A stretch of 64,000 nt of DNA from Typha latifolia (GCA_019914945.1 CM034105.1:12524001-12588000); one strand, 5' to 3'. Counted from the first letter of the stretch, positions 1 to 16,796 are shown. Numbers and translations are program-made. Notes: a model not told the origin generated them from the sequence alone.

Positions 1-3000
1 TTAAAATCACTCTGCAGAGAAGATATCAAAATGTTATTGTTGACGGTTCTCGCCAAAAGCAGTTGGAGATGTTTCTCGGATTGAGACTCTTCAAGCATCT
101 TCCCTCCATCCCTATTCATCCTCTTAAAGTAGGTAAAACTATTTATCTTGTTCTAATAATTGCAATACAACTCCATGGAAAATGTTTATTTTCAGGCGCC
201 CTTTTTTCTTGTCAATGGTTTGATTAATCTGATGCTCTTTCAAGTCATTGCTTGTGTTGATAATTATGGTGCTTATGCCAAAATAAATAAGTGATATATC
301 CAGGGAATTGTGAACTCTGGAATGTGCATGTCTAGTGGCTGCATTTAAGATGCTTCTTTGGCTTGGATATTTATTGGTCTTCTTAGTGTCTAAGTGTAGC
401 AGATTCTAGTAGCTTTAGGTTATATGAAAATGAAATCACACTTGTTGCTAAGAAATGCTTTCAGTATTCCGCAACATTCGGGTACGAGTTGTTTGACTTC
501 TATTCTATCCTTAATTGTTATACCTACTACCTAAGAAAGTGTCCTTCTATCATTTATCCTTTTCAAATACTTGAAACTTTAAGGTGTATTTTGTGGAACA
601 TTATTCATTAGACATTTATGTCATGATGTAATAACTTGATATTTGAGTTTAGTGTGTTATAACCTGGAGTTATCCACAAAACCTATGATAATATCTAGTT
701 CTTTTGATGGAACATTTTTAATTCGACACAGCACTTTGCAATTTGCATTGTATCGAGATTAGTGCAAGAAAGGGATAGTTGACCCCAAATATTGGGGCCA
801 AGGCTTGGTTGTTACTATAGTCTGGACCATTTGGTGTTGATGACATGTTTTAAATTACCTAATTTAGAGTGTTGCTGTGCTTTTGCTTTTCCTCGTCAGT
901 TTATGTAGGAAGAACTTAAAGCAAAAACTCCTGCATGATCCTCTATTTTGTCAAATTTGTCAATTAGTTCTGCATGTCTTTTGCTTGTCCTTAGTTTATG
1001 TTGGAGGAAATTAAAAGCAAACTCTCCTGAATTATCCTTGATATTGTCAAATTTGCAATGAGGTCTGCAACATGTAATTTTTGCAAAAGCAGCAGTTTAT
1101 ATTCTATAGCATGTTAGTCTTCAGAATACATGGCACTGGCTGAGTGTTGATTTAGATAATTAGTTTGAAGATCTCATCAAATTTATCAACCTTATGTTTT
1201 ATATTCAGAACTTTACTCGATGATAATTCTTCTTGGCAAACATGTTCTGTTTACAGATGAATGATAATTGTAATATCTGAAACTTTTTTAAACTGGAAAA
1301 TCTCTTATGACTTCTATATCTTTTTTCTCTGCGTATTTTTTTATGGATTTGACCTTATCGCTTATGAAAATCTGTCTTAACACATTCGACTGAGCTTTTG
1401 GATCCATTTCAGGCATTATCACGGCCATCTGGATGCTTTCTGAAAGCAGTTCCAAGCTTCTTTCCAACTGCTGATGCTGGATCAAGTCTTCTTAGTTATA
1501 AGAAGAAGGATCTAATTTGGGTATAGTGCTTTCTTTGTAAGCATTTTAATGCTTATGCAGGGTGCTTCTTTTAGCTACTGGTTTCTTTTTTATTTGTTCT
1601 GGTTTCATTTCCTAAGCTTCTTCTGTAAGTGTAGGATATGTTTGTTTTACAGGTCTGTCCACCAGCTGCAGATGTTGTTGAACTTTTTATCTATCTTGGA
1701 GAACCTTGCCATGTTTGTCAGATACTTCTAACAGTCTCACATGGTGAAGAAGATTCGTCATATCCAGCAACTGTAGATGTTAGAATTGGATGCAGTTTAG
1801 ATGGGCTTAAGCTTGTTCTTGAGGTTCTCCTCTTACTGTTATGTCTCTTTTATATAAGTTTATGCTGCAAAAGTTATTGAAATTTTTTGCAGTAGTTGAT
1901 TTTAGGGATAATTACTCTCTTGGAATAGAGAAAATCAAAATTTTAATTAATGATAAATTGTATCTTCATTTTTTTTCTCTTCCCTTTCTGTTTTGCTTGA
2001 TTTTTTCCTGTGATTTTTTTTCCTTAAAGCTGTCCCCTTCTTGGTGTACTATGTTGAATGCTTGTAGCACCCCAGAAATCTGTCTGAATTTCCCATAATC
2101 CATTCTCCAGTTACACATAATTTATCTAGGAAAGCTTCTAAAGTGGGCTCTTGTCCTCTCTTATTTTTTGGATCCCAAAATCTCATTTTTACTGATATTT
2201 AATCATTAACTTGATCAATTCACCTCATATGTGACTTTTTAGGGATAAGATCATAGATTAGTTAAGGCCATTAGGTATGAGAATGGTAGTACTTTTGTTC
2301 TTAATAGAAGGGCTCTACTTGAACTCTTCTGACTTTTCATTATTTCATCAGCTTACGATCAACTTAGTTTCCTAGTCCTTACTAATGGGTTAAAAATTAA
2401 AATGAACATTTTCATAACCATATTGAAGACACTGATATTTGTTAGTTCTTTGTTAGGATTGTGTTTTAGGAATGTAATACTGTACTTACTAAATCATTTA
2501 TTTCTGAATCTTCTGATTCTTGTGGCTTTCTTGATATGGCACTCCATTCCTGTTATTGTGTGTGGTTTTGCTGATGATAACTTTGGTAATGTATATTAAT
2601 CCATTCAAAATTTGTAGACCGACCTTCTAACTAGCCTCCTTCCAAGCTCCATTGTGCTAATGTGCCCCTTGGTCCTTGTTGTCATCTTTAACAAATTGGT
2701 GCAGATATTATTGTATAAATCTTTCAATGCCAGATGAAACCTGAATAACATGCGGTGTCTTTTCTGTTGTAGGGTGCATGCATCCCACAATGCTCAAATG
2801 GAACAAACCTTTTGATTCCTCTCACAGGAAAAACTGATCCAGATGATATAGCCGTCACTGGTAAAGGTGCACGTTTGCATGCTCAAGAAAGCTCTTACCT
2901 TCCTTTGTTGTATGACTTTGAAGAATTGGAGGGTGAATTGAACTTTTTAAACCGTATTGTTGCATTAACTTTCTACCCATCTATTCCTGGAAGGCCCATT

Positions 3001-6000
3001 ACTCTTGGTGAGGTACAAATTTGATGTTGTAACTTGTAAAACTAGATACTTTGAAAAAAGCGCGTCTTTTTTATTAGATCATTTAGTTCTTCTTGTTGTA
3101 TATCTTGTTTTCCTTTCTTTTTTCCTTTTCTTTTTGTTGGTTTTTACTATAGTATATATTCTTTTTCTGTATGGTCATTCTTTTTACTTGTTATATAAAT
3201 CAATCTTCTTTTGTTCACGTTCTTTTTAGTCTTCATCATTTTAATCACCCTGTGATCCAAATGAGAAGTTTAAACAAGCAATCTCAGGTTGATGACAATA
3301 ATGCTTTATTATGATGGTGCACTTTACTTTTGGTTTGCAAAATCTTGAAAAACCTTATGCTTGCCATACTTTATTCTGCAATCAAAGAGGTGGAATTGTC
3401 TTCTATTTGAAGTTATCTTCTCCACTTTATTAACTTGGCAACCATTTTGTGTAACTATCTGGTTGGTGAGCAACCTTCAACTCTGATCAAATGACTAATT
3501 CATTAAATTTCTTGTCTGTGAACTGACTAATTGCTTGTGTTTTTTGAGAGAAGTGGGCGCAGATAAACCATTAAGTGTTGTTGGGATTCAAATCAGAATG
3601 AGTCTCTTTAACCATCTGAGCACAGTACAGTTGGCCACTTAAGTTGCTTGTTACTGATAAATAGATGAATCTAGTACCTTTTAGATTTTGCATTTAGGTT
3701 TTAGGACGGCAAACTTTAAGTTGAATAGCAGAAACCTCCTTTCAATGGATTACATGTTTTTGAATCTGTTAGAGAAGATCAGAAGACTTGCTTTGACCAA
3801 TACCAGGCAGCTAATAATGATTTTTCTTCGTTTCTTATTATTTGTTTACATGCAAATGCAGCCAAGGTGAATCAGAATACATGACATCTTCCAGTAACTG
3901 AAAGTTGATTGTTTATTGTTTTATTAGTCAGAGATGTCATGATTGAGACACAAGAGACCTAGAACTCTTCTCTTTCCTCAGCTTTTTTTTCTCTTTTTTG
4001 TGCCAATTTAGAATCTTATGAACAAAAATATCCTCTGTAATTCATGGGGTACAATATACATGATATATGGAATTATTGACCACACCGATTTTAATGCTGG
4101 CAAACTTTCCTTTTCCTATTAATTGTATTTGGGTAAGTGCTCGGAGGTCAGAACTATGAGTTTGTACTTTGTTTCTTTGTTAACTAATGATGGAGATAAC
4201 TTTACCTACCAAGTCGTGAAACCACAATACATCCATGCCATGTCCCCATTTCTAGGGAATGGGTTTCATATTGACACGGCTTGTAAAACAAACCGTAAAT
4301 CATTTTGGAGCTCTAGTGTGTTTTATATTGTATGCACTGCCACATATATCTGCGAAAGGACTTGGATGTGGATGATCATAAAGATGTTGACAACATGTAA
4401 ATTTCTTTCCTTTTGTGCAAAATTTGACGGCTATTTCACTAATAACATTGTAGTGCTTCACTGTGAATAAGCCCTCGTTTGTTTCTGTAATTCATTTGAG
4501 TTCTGGTTTGCTTTCAATAGATGGATCATTGCTGATGCTGAGCATAGTTAATATCTTTTCATTTTCAAATTCTTAATTTATGATGGATAGAATTTTATTT
4601 GGTTTGTTCTGTAGTTCATTCACCTTAGATAACTAATAAACTATGAATGAATGTCTCTAACAGATTGAAGTACTTGGAGTTTCTCTTCCATGGAGTGGTA
4701 TATTTACTAATAACAAACCTGGTGCTGAGTTCATCAAGCTTCTCCAAGAAAGATCCAAGAAGGCTGAAAATCTTCCATGTGATTTAGATGTAAAGGACTC
4801 CACAAATCCTTTTCTGTCAGACTCCTATAACAATGCTGGAGCTTCTTGCAATCAAAATAGTCTATCATTAGTTGAATCAAGTGCTGCAAACAATGTTTTT
4901 GATTTTCTCACGGGAGATTACGTACTACCAAATCAGCCAGAAATTTCAAACAGTGGAAATAGTCCTTTGAGCAGTGGAGTAATTGATTTCTTTGACAATT
5001 CTGTTTTTGAAAACCCTTTTTCTGCTGCACCGGATGTGTCCACTGAATCACATAGTTTAAATATACAAGAATATGATGGCACTCAGCTGTACATCAACAT
5101 ATTCAAATCCTTTTATGAATCTAATAAGGTAATGCTGTTTCCTTCACAGCATTTTCTGTTTTATGGAATTCGATTATGTATGTTTTTGTTCTTTCTATTT
5201 AGCTGATGTTAACTTATTAACCTATTTGTTCTGACTATATTTTATTTGCACTAGTTAGTTAGTTAATGAGCTGCGCCATCGCCATCTTGTGGTTTCTCCA
5301 ATATCTGTTTCCTTTTCCTTTAATTTCTTGTAGATGCAATTTTAATGCTCTCAAAGTCTTTAAGAATCACGAAGATGGCTTTTATTATAATTTTATCTTG
5401 TATTTTATAATGGACTTATGTGAACTTTCAATTTATAAGAATCAGTCTTGGTTCAAACAAGTTTTGGCTAGAATTGTTTTTCTCCACTGTAACTTCAAGT
5501 TCAAATAAATTTTCTCTTCAGTTGAGAAATTTTCACATTATCTCTGGTTCATATCACTCATCGATAGCCAGTGAAACATATACATTTGCCAGGAGCACTT
5601 TTGAATCAAATCATGACAACAAATCAGAATGGTTTACAAAAAACAGTTTGTGCATGCTTTCACCTGCTAGTATTATGCAGCTGCTTGGAGATCAAGAAAT
5701 GGCAATGTCAACTCTGCATATTGTTGTTTATTTTCATGACCTTACATTTGTTTTCTGGGATTTTTCCCTTTAATTATATTTATCTTTAATCTTAATGTTC
5801 TGTATTCATTGGTATATATGTGCTAATTGTTCTCTCTTGCTGTTAGCTATACATGAATATGTGCTTAGTAGATTTCTAATAAGAAATATTTTATAGGATT
5901 TTAGCTTTTGTATACTCCCGATGGAGAATATTTATCTAGCTAAATGGCTAAACTGCTTCTGTTGCTAGTGATCCTGTTATATCTATTTTATTTCTCACAA

Positions 6001-9000
6001 CACATCATTTTTAGGGGAAGAAAATTGACTTTGAGCAATCGCTGAAGCTCGAAATTGGGCGCCTTCGCTTGAATCTTTCTGCTGCTCAAAGAGACAGAGC
6101 TTTATTGTCAATCAGCACTGATCCTGCAAAAATAGATCCAAATCGCTTGGTTGATTATTCTTACTTAGTGAGATTATGCAACTATGCAGATAGCCTGGCA
6201 TTGCTGGGCCATAGTTTTCTTGAAGATCAGATTAATGCTTCCATTGGTCTTGAACAAGTTGATAATACTGTCATAGACTTTTGGAACATCAACGAACTTG
6301 ATGAAATCTGCTTTGGTGGGATGTGTGAAGTTCATTTTGGTACTTCAGACATTTCTTCCAGTAGACCTTCAAGTGGAAGCTCTCCAGTGTTTCTTCTTTG
6401 TTCTCAGTGTGAAAGAAAAGCTTGCAAATATTGCTGTGCTGGAAAGGGAGCTTCTCTTCTACTAAGCAACAACTACAAGGATATGAAAATCTACAGCAGT
6501 TCATCAAGCCAAAGTGGATCTAATCATGGAGGCCAATCTGAATGGCTTAGCCATTCAACCTCTACAGATGGAGTTATATGCAAAGAGTGTTGTAGTGATG
6601 TTATCTTGCATGCATTGTATGTAGACTATGTCAGGGTACTGAATAGCTTGCGGAGAAAAAATCGTGCAGACAATGCAGCAAATGAAGCTCTGGGTCAAGT
6701 TCTTGGACATGAACTTAGCAGAATATCTAATTTGCAAGGTATTGAAATTGGAAAAAAACAATTAAAGAAGCTATTAAATGGAGCTGAGTCCCTTGCTGAA
6801 TTTCCATCAGCAAGCCTATTACATACGGTAATATCATTCTTTCCTGATTCTTTGTCCATTCTCGATGTGAGGGTGACCAACTTTTTCTAATATATATGAT
6901 GGGTCTATACAATTATCATATGTAAGTTGACTTTTAAGAATCCAAATTTTATGTTCTGTTATTTTAACTTCTAAAAAGAATGTACAACAAAGAAAAGCAT
7001 GAGAACTGTTCTTGTGGATCTCCTCAAGTTGACAAAATAGTTCCATCAAGGAATATGAAAATCATGAACTTGTTCTAGCGCTTGTTTTAATAAGAAAATC
7101 TCCCTTTCGGTTTGAAGAAATTTTGATTTATATACTCGTTTAGTTCAGAAATTTAGTATATTCTAATTTTTTTCCTATGTAGTAGAGAATTAAGAATGTT
7201 TCAAGAAAGCAATGATGGTTATGCCAATGGCATGTGCCGGTCGGCACGGGGCGTGGCGACCAGCGTGTCAGTGGCACACATTTATAATATTTTTAATAAA
7301 AGTTTTGGGATATTTTATGTATTAAAACCTATAGTGTTTTATTTTTAGATTATTTTTGTAAATGACATATTTTATTAAAAATAAAGCAATAGTTAAATAT
7401 ATATATTATTCAACACATAATATGATTGAATACATTTATTAAAACTAATATTAATGATTGAATACTCCATAATATAATTGAACACATAATAATATTCAGC
7501 ACATATTATTAATTAATAATTATTTAGTAATTAAAATTACTATATAATTGAACGTAGAATGATGAGGAGGATCAAAGACTTTATTTGTCAGCACAAGAAT
7601 AACACGAGAATGTTGTATTAAATATTGTCAATAATCTTTAAAACTCATTCACTGATAAAATTGATTGTAATGTTCCACATAGTTTTCATACAAATAGGAA
7701 TTTTATGATATGATATGAATAGTGAACATACACGGGAACAACTAGCATCGGCATAGGCACATCATAAGTATATGTAGATTATAAATATGGAGCATAATAA
7801 GGGTGTTGTAGCTTTAGTGGGTGTGGCGATATAATGGTAATGATGATGAACTAATATCATCCTGTGACCGCACCTCTCCTAATGCTCTGCTTGATATGAT
7901 GGCAAATCTTGTGGTTGTCTAGGTCTGGTCCCGTGGTTTTAATCTTGGGTGGCATGTGTAAAGTTTTTCTACTCTGTAAAAATAATACTTATTAAAAGGT
8001 TGTGTAGCAAGGATGCATGTCTCATCTTCATCATCACCGTCACCAGACCGAGTTTTGTCATTATCACTATTATCATCGTCTCTAGTTTCATTATCATTAT
8101 TTTTATCTAAGCCTTCTAAGTGATCAATTGATCATGAAGATAACTAGTCATGAAAATCTAGCTTGATTAGTAGTTAATTGATGATGATTAATAAAAATAA
8201 GATTTTTTTTTTAAAATGGGCACGACGTGTTATATCATGTTTGTTAAGAAAATGATCAAAATTGATTTGATGATGATTGATGAAAATATGAAAACTTTAG
8301 AAAAAGGGCTCCACATCGGCACAATGACCGGTACACGGCTGTGTTGTGTCACTAATAAGAAGTTGATTTCAATTGAAAGACCCAAAAGCCCACCCCTTGC
8401 CCCTCCTCTTTCATCGCTTATGTTATCCTGATATCCTCATCATGCACTTGAAGAATCATCAAACATAGTGAATAGCTTATCCTTGATAGTTAAGGCATTC
8501 TCAATTTTAATTTTACTTCAGCCATATATTTGATATTTTGATGAATTTCATAATTTTATTGGGTCAATTCTAGTTGCTTTGAGCTGGACCATTTATTTCT
8601 TGGGAAGAACATTTTTATCCAAAGAATGATATTTTTACCGTTGATGTTTAGTTGGTGATCACATATAGAAGGTTACTTGTTTTATTGCCTTCTGCATTGA
8701 TGGAAGAGATCACTTGCTGTTACATTTTTTGTGGTCATAGTCATCATCCTTTTTCTTTCGTATCTCCAATTACTTTCATATACCATATCTTTGAAGTTTG
8801 AATATTACAAGTAATTGGTAATATCTCGTAAATCTAATTTGTGGTTTAGTAAAACACTTTGGTATAAAATGTAATTTTTAAAAATGCTACCAAGTAATTT
8901 GATACTTATTTGGATTCATAATTTATTTTCTCAGTGAAGGCATATTGTTTAAATTACGTAAGGATGTGTGTCATCACAAGGTCAGCATCTCTGCTGCAAT

Positions 9001-12000
9001 AGTTGTAAGATGTAGAAAACCATAGTGTTTTCCTCTACAACTTAGAATCCGTTGCTTATATAAAATCTTAAATGCCCTCCTGAAGCACTTAAAGAAAATG
9101 CATTTATATCCTGTAATCTAGCTTTTATCTCTTTATATGTTTATATAGATACCAGGGTATGTGATATCATAAGGTGGGGTCTTTTTTTCGCTTCATTATT
9201 CTCCTTTCTCATTATCGGCCCAATTTAGTAATTCAACTTTCGGCATTCGACATGAACTTATAATTTCAATGAACATGTCATCATTTACCTTTTCTAAATG
9301 GGTCAAATTGAAGTTTCAGATGAGAATTGCCTAGTTTACAAAAATCTTACCTGGAATTGGTGTGCATAATTCACTAATCTGAAATTGCAGGTGGAAACAG
9401 AAGTGGGATCTGAACCATTATTAACGCTACTATCACCTCTTGGTCTTGGAGAACAGCATTCTTATTGGAGAGCTCCACCTGGTCTTTCCTCGGCAGAATT
9501 TTCAATTGTCCTTGGAAGTTTATCTGATGTTTCAGGGGTTGCAATGATTGTCAGTTCGTGTGGTTATACATCCTCTGACTGCCCTATTGTAAGAATCTAG
9601 CAGCATCCTCTTAATGTTAGTATATTCAGCATAAAATATATCAGTTTTTCTGAAATAACCTTATAATTCTTTTGGAAAACTTCTATCTGCTATCTAACTA
9701 AAACAATTAGAATATTTGTTTGTCACAATAATTTCACATTCGTTTTTCACTATAATCTTATGAGATATCATAGGAATTTTTTGTAGAATTAAACAAAAAG
9801 AACTAATTTGCAGAAATTTACTACTAGGTTTTGTTCCATATAGTGCTATGCTGATGGTAAACATAGGTAAGGCCAAAAAGGAAATGGACAATGTTTAGCG
9901 CTTGTAGTGAGAAAACATATTGTATTATTGACTAAACCCAATTCCCCAAGCAAACACTTCCTAGGCCCTACTAAGTCATTTAAGTTTATTGGACTTTTAA
10001 TATAAGATATGCCCTAGTGGAAAACCTACTCATATATTAGTTAATCAAATTCAGATGTAATGTAAGACTCTAATAGGACTATGATGATTGGTCTTTGTTA
10101 TTTCTTTTGTGGTCTCAATGGTCCATTACTCTGGTAATTTCATTCTCTATGTACTTTTAGCTTCATTTTGGATAAAACACTACTTTTTATGTAGTCCATC
10201 TCTTTTTCATTGTGATACACTTTTCCCCAATTGCATTTATTTCTCTTACATTCTATCACTAGTGCCATCTGTCCTTGTACAGGTACAGATATGGGCAAGC
10301 AATACAATTCATAGAGAAGAGCGTTCATTCATTGGAAAATGGGATGTAAAATCACTATTATCATCCTCCCCTCAACTATATGGGCCAGAGAAATCAAGTA
10401 GTGCTGGTGTTATTGATATTCCAAGGAATATGAAATTTCACTTTCCTAATCCTATTCGTTGCCGCATCATCTGGATAACATTGACTATCCAAAAGCCCGG
10501 TTCCAACTCAATTAAGTTTTCTGAAGAATTTAATCTTCTATCTTTAGATGAGAGTTCAAGTACAGAAATTAAACCACCTGGTTCTATGAATATGACGAAC
10601 ACTAAAAATTCAGTCATCCATGCAAAAAGGCTTATAGTTTTTGGCAAGTCTTTGGGAAAGGAGATGAGCCAGAATGCATCACTTCAAGTTCCTGAAATGA
10701 TGAGAATGAAAAGTTTGTTGGATAGAGGTCCACAACTGGGTCGATTTAGGGTAAAGTTCTCTATGGCTTTTGGTGATGTGATTCTCTGAACTTCATTTTA
10801 ATTTTTTCCCAGAACTGATTCTATTTTTTTGTTCTTCCAGATTCCAGTGGAATCTGAAAGGTTAATGGATAATGATCTTGTCCTCGAGCAGTATCTCCCG
10901 TCTGCTGTGACTGGAATAGCAGGATTTCGCCTGGATGCTTTCAGTGTGATAAAACCGCGAGTTACCCATTCCCCCTCTTCTTTTGATGTAGATATCTGGG
11001 ACTCTTCAACATATCTAGAAGATAGGTTCATCTTGCCTGCAGTTCTATATATTCAAGTTTTTGCTCTTCAGGTAAGTCCATGCTCAGTTATTGCATTTGC
11101 ATGGTTATTCGATTATATTTTCTGTTTTCTCTCCTCTTCTTGGAATTATTACAATTTTATTGAAAATCTATGTTTTTATTTACGTGCATTTTGTTGTTCT
11201 CTTTTTTTATTTGATTTATTCATATGTTCTGGTTTCCCAGAGGACAATTTATATTATTACTTTCATTTGCTTGATGTTAAGCTTTCACATTATTAATTTC
11301 AAAGGCACTTATATTTGGTAGGAAAGTACATATAAGTTTTGCTATATGATTGTATACTGATCATGTGGAGGTCATGACGTCACTGTTGACTCTTCGCTAA
11401 TCTTCAGAGTTCTCTTCTACACTTTCCAATTTCCATACATCCTAGAAAATTACAAGTCTTCTAAGTTATCTAGATCTGAATAGATGATCAAGCTAGGCAG
11501 TGCCATATATCAATACTATATATGATTACAATCTGAATCACATACAACAGCATTTCATGGAAAAAAAAGAAGAAGAAATGCAGAGCAGTATGTAAGCATT
11601 TCCTGTAATATTACATAGTCATGCACATGTGTGATCAGAAAAATAATTTTTGATTTCATAACAAGTTGAATATACTCTGTGTCGAAAAGAAAAATACTTA
11701 GTGACTGGTCAAAATAATAGAATGATCAACTAGACACACAATCGCATGGTATCCCGTCAACCTGTCATAGTCGCAAAAATCCCTAGATGACCATTCCAGC
11801 AAATTAAATAATCAAAAGTCACAAACATCCCTGAACAGAGAGTTCAGTTAAGAGTTCAATATTCTTACATTAACAATCCTTTGCTTCTATACTTTGTTTT
11901 TTAAACATGAGTCTTCTGTCATAACATATCGCCTTTGTATCGTTCTGTTTTTTACAGGAACCAAGAAACCTTGTAACAGTAGGAGTGTTTCGGTTACCGG

Positions 12001-12239
12001 AAGTAAAGCCTATGACGGCCCTCTATTTCGATTTTCCACAACCGATAGAAGCCAGGATCATGATTTTCAAGTTATTTGGTGATGTTACGGCCTTTGCCGA
12101 TGACCTTTCTGAGCAGGAGAGCTCAAATGTGAGGAATTTTCCTTTGGCCTTGGGGTTGTCCTTGTCAAATAGGATCAAGTTGTATTACTATGCAGAACCA
12201 TATGAGCTGGGAAAGCGAGCAAGCCAATTTGTAATTTGA
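1..12239 (+). CDS. SAC9: SAC9-type phosphoinositide phosphatase, C-terminal two thirds (5' end outside window)
   Basis: Ten exons were read: <3-128, 1413-1520, 1653-1823, 2773-3012, 4664-5128, 6015-6827, 9391-9588, 10283-10750, 10841-11071 and 11958-12239. All junctions are GT..AG and in frame, giving about 1033 residues and a TGA stop. The family is known to dephosphorylate phosphoinositides such as PI(4,5)P2 through an N-terminal SAC domain with a CX5R site. That domain lies to the left of the window, so catalysis cannot be judged here. What is visible is the long plant-specific C-terminal region, with remembered SAC9 blocks such as LGEPCHVCQ, VTGKGARLHAQ and LYDFEELEGEL. Exon 6 carries a cysteine cluster (CSQCERKACKYCC, later CKECC) that could bind zinc; this is inference. 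The protein ends soon after LYYYAEPYELGK, close to the family's usual C terminus. Introns are long (up to 2.6 kb) and AT-rich. Identification is firm; the exact C-terminal residues are less so. Confidence 0.94.
901..1070. repeat. Imperfect tandem duplication, about 95-bp period, in SAC9 intron
   Basis: The block beginning at 901 (ttatgtaggaag...) recurs at 996 (ttatgttggagg...). Both copies run through a shared tgtcaaattt core to a shared gtctgca / gttctgca end. The copies differ at several positions and by small indels. It is wholly intronic and probably neutral. Confidence 0.6.
7210..8430 (-). mobile_element. Possible degraded hAT-type transposon remnant in SAC9 intron 6
   Basis: The 2.56 kb intron 6 contains a GC-rich patch at 7222-7262 (ggcatgtgccggtcggcacg...) and another at 8311-8350 (catcggcacaatgaccggta...). 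Between them, an antisense open stretch at 7919-8119 encodes a very acidic Asn/Asp run (DKNNDNETRDDDNSDND) followed by DGDDEDE. Acidic tails of this kind occur at the C terminus of plant hAT-like transposases. No clear terminal inverted repeats or target duplication were found, so class and borders are uncertain. Confidence 0.3.
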
Positions 12240-13157
12240 TTGCCTTCAAGGTGAGGGATGTACTTTCCTTTTTCCTCTCTCTCCCCCTTCTCCTCTCCAT
12301 TTCACCACTAAATCCATCTACATTTTGTTTGTCATTTTCTTGTCTGTACAATTGTACATGTCATCATAGAACATCCACGATGATTATTCGGCATTTGGAT
12401 GCAATGAGGAATTTTTGCTGGTGCAAATATAAGACAAATATAAGCTTTTTCATAAGATGTACAATCTTTTTTTTATTGTCTATTCGAGAGCTTTTTTTTT
12501 TATTATAAAAAATCCTCTTTTATTTCACTATTTTTAGTTTGACCCTTCCTTTTTTTTCCCATTGAAACATAGAAAATGCTCTACTTTGTTCTCTCTTTTG
12601 AAATCTAATATCAGATATAAATGTGGGTGGTTTAATTTTTTTTTTCTGATTTGTTATTAAGTTTTTTTTTTCATAACTGCTGTTGTCATCATGATTAGTT
12701 GTTGACGGAATATCTATAGGATATTTAATTTGTTAAAAGTTAATAAATATATAATAATTAAGTTATCTTTATTTTAATATTAAACTTTAGAGCATAAAAT
12801 ATTATCACTGATTCTTGCAAAAAGTAAAATTTCTTTTCTTTTCTTGTTCATACTATAAATCCTAAATCTAAATCCTGTTGTAATAGTGATTAGTTAGATT
12901 TAAAAGAGCTTAATAATGTTGGTGATAATTATGATATTTTGAAAGTTTTTGAGAGGGATTACGTAAAAATTCTTGTTATTTAATACGTAATTAAACACAT
13001 AATTATGTGGGGGTATCAAATGAAAATGTCCCTTTATTAACTCATATCCATATCATCCTCTTATAAAAAGAAAGAAGAAGAAGACGAGAAACTTTAATTT
13101 ATACTTATTTCTGGTATGGAAAAGATTGGCCACCTATTTCCACCGACCACAATATAT
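12240..13157. other. Convergent intergenic region between SAC9 and the DUF7705 gene
   Basis: This is 0.9 kb of AT-rich DNA with many T runs (for example around 12488-12500 and 12640-12672). It should hold the 3' UTRs and polyadenylation signals of both convergent genes. No ORF, RNA gene or repeat of note was seen. Confidence 0.6.
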
Positions 13158-15186
<2,029 letters not shown>

Positions 15187-16593
15187 TGATGAAAAGAAGG
15201 TAACAAACAGAGCTCTGAATGTTATAAAGACAGAGAACAAGAGAGAGAAAGGATAAGGACAGGAAAGTAGGTATAGATTAGTTTAGAAACCAAAATTGAA
15301 GCAAATTACATAATAATACACCCCTAATTAGTATATATAAGTTATATAACACCCTAGAAATCTGGTTGGTTTGAACTTTGAAGACAATGGAGGTCACGGG
15401 TTACATAAGTTATATAATAATTGTTGCAGTAATAGAAGGTTATCCACTCATCCTCACTTCTAAGCTTAAATTTTTTGGTGAAAAAATATAATTAAAATAG
15501 ATTATGTCTATGTGCTCTTATTTTAGCCTGTTGTGTTCTCCAAAAAGACAGGGATTTTGCAATTCAACCCTGTATTTTTTTGTTGTTATTTACACATCAC
15601 ACCTAGATTTGTTACAAAAATTGAGATATTCTGTTGGTTTAAGAAGATATGGTTAAATTACATTTCTATTATTTGGGAGGTGAAGGAAAATATGGAAAAG
15701 ATGGGTGCTTACATGCAAAATTGCCTATTACTTTTTATCCACTGCGGAACAATTTTGAATGTATTTTTACATTTTAGTCCCAAGTTTTCTTACTACTTTT
15801 CCTTTTGTCCTCATATGGTCATTTCATACACTTAATTATGACATACCACTCAGCCTAAAGCTGCCCTCCATTAAAGTTATCCTTTTCTTACATGTAATAG
15901 ATCTCATCCTTTAAAAAGGATCAATTTTTAAAAAAATTTATTAAAGAATTGAATAAGCTTTAAAATATATCTAATATAATACTGATCAAATTTTACATAA
16001 TAAAATTATGATTAAAAAATTAGTACTTTTAATATTAATATTAATTTTGAATAAAAAAGCTAATGTTTGCGGATAGTTTGAAACTACGGGGAACTAATTA
16101 TAAATAAAAGCACGATATACTTTAAATCTTGTTAATAAGAAGTTATAATTTATAAGTTTTCCTTTGTAACATTCACCTATTGAGTTTATTTTTAATATTT
16201 TATTAGCTCATAAGCTAATTAAGATTAGATAAAAGTGTTAACTTCGTCTAATATATAGATTGAATAATTAAATTTTTAAAAAAATTTTTTTATTAGATAT
16301 CAATTTTAATATCTGCCACTCAAAATGAAGTGTCACGCAAGAGGGAATGAGGAGTGAAATTTAAGTTCTATAATTTGTCTTCTATATTGTGTCCATCTTG
16401 GCGTGCAGGATAGGTAAACATGATGGAAAGAAGCTAAAAAAGAGAAGAGGTGTTCATTGATTTATACTGTCTGTAAGTTTTAGCCTTTTCTTGCTTTTAG
16501 AAATGCTCCAGAAGATTTGCATTATATAAGCTAGATACTAAGCAGCAACACAATTAGTCCTCTGTATGCAAGCAACCTTTCTATTTGTTCTTT

Positions 16594-16621
16594 TCTTCTT
16601 CTTCTTCTTCTTCTTCTTCTT
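16594..16621. repeat. (CTT)n microsatellite
   Basis: About nine uninterrupted TTC/CTT units in intergenic DNA. Confidence 0.9.
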
Positions 16622-16796
16622 TTAATCATTAGTTTGAAATATGGACTGCACTCCATTAAAGATTATGAAGTACAAAGGAGATCTAGCTCTTGGCAAGACC
16701 AAGTTTTACACATATTTTTGCTTAAAGCAAAGTGGGCCAGCATGACTGCATGACCATTGTTCCCTCTTCCAGTATATCTAACGTGGATACGAGGGT

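Noticed and set aside
4123..4470. 115-codon ORF in SAC9 intron 4
   Set aside because: Lies wholly within an intron, no recognisable domain, composition like surrounding intron.
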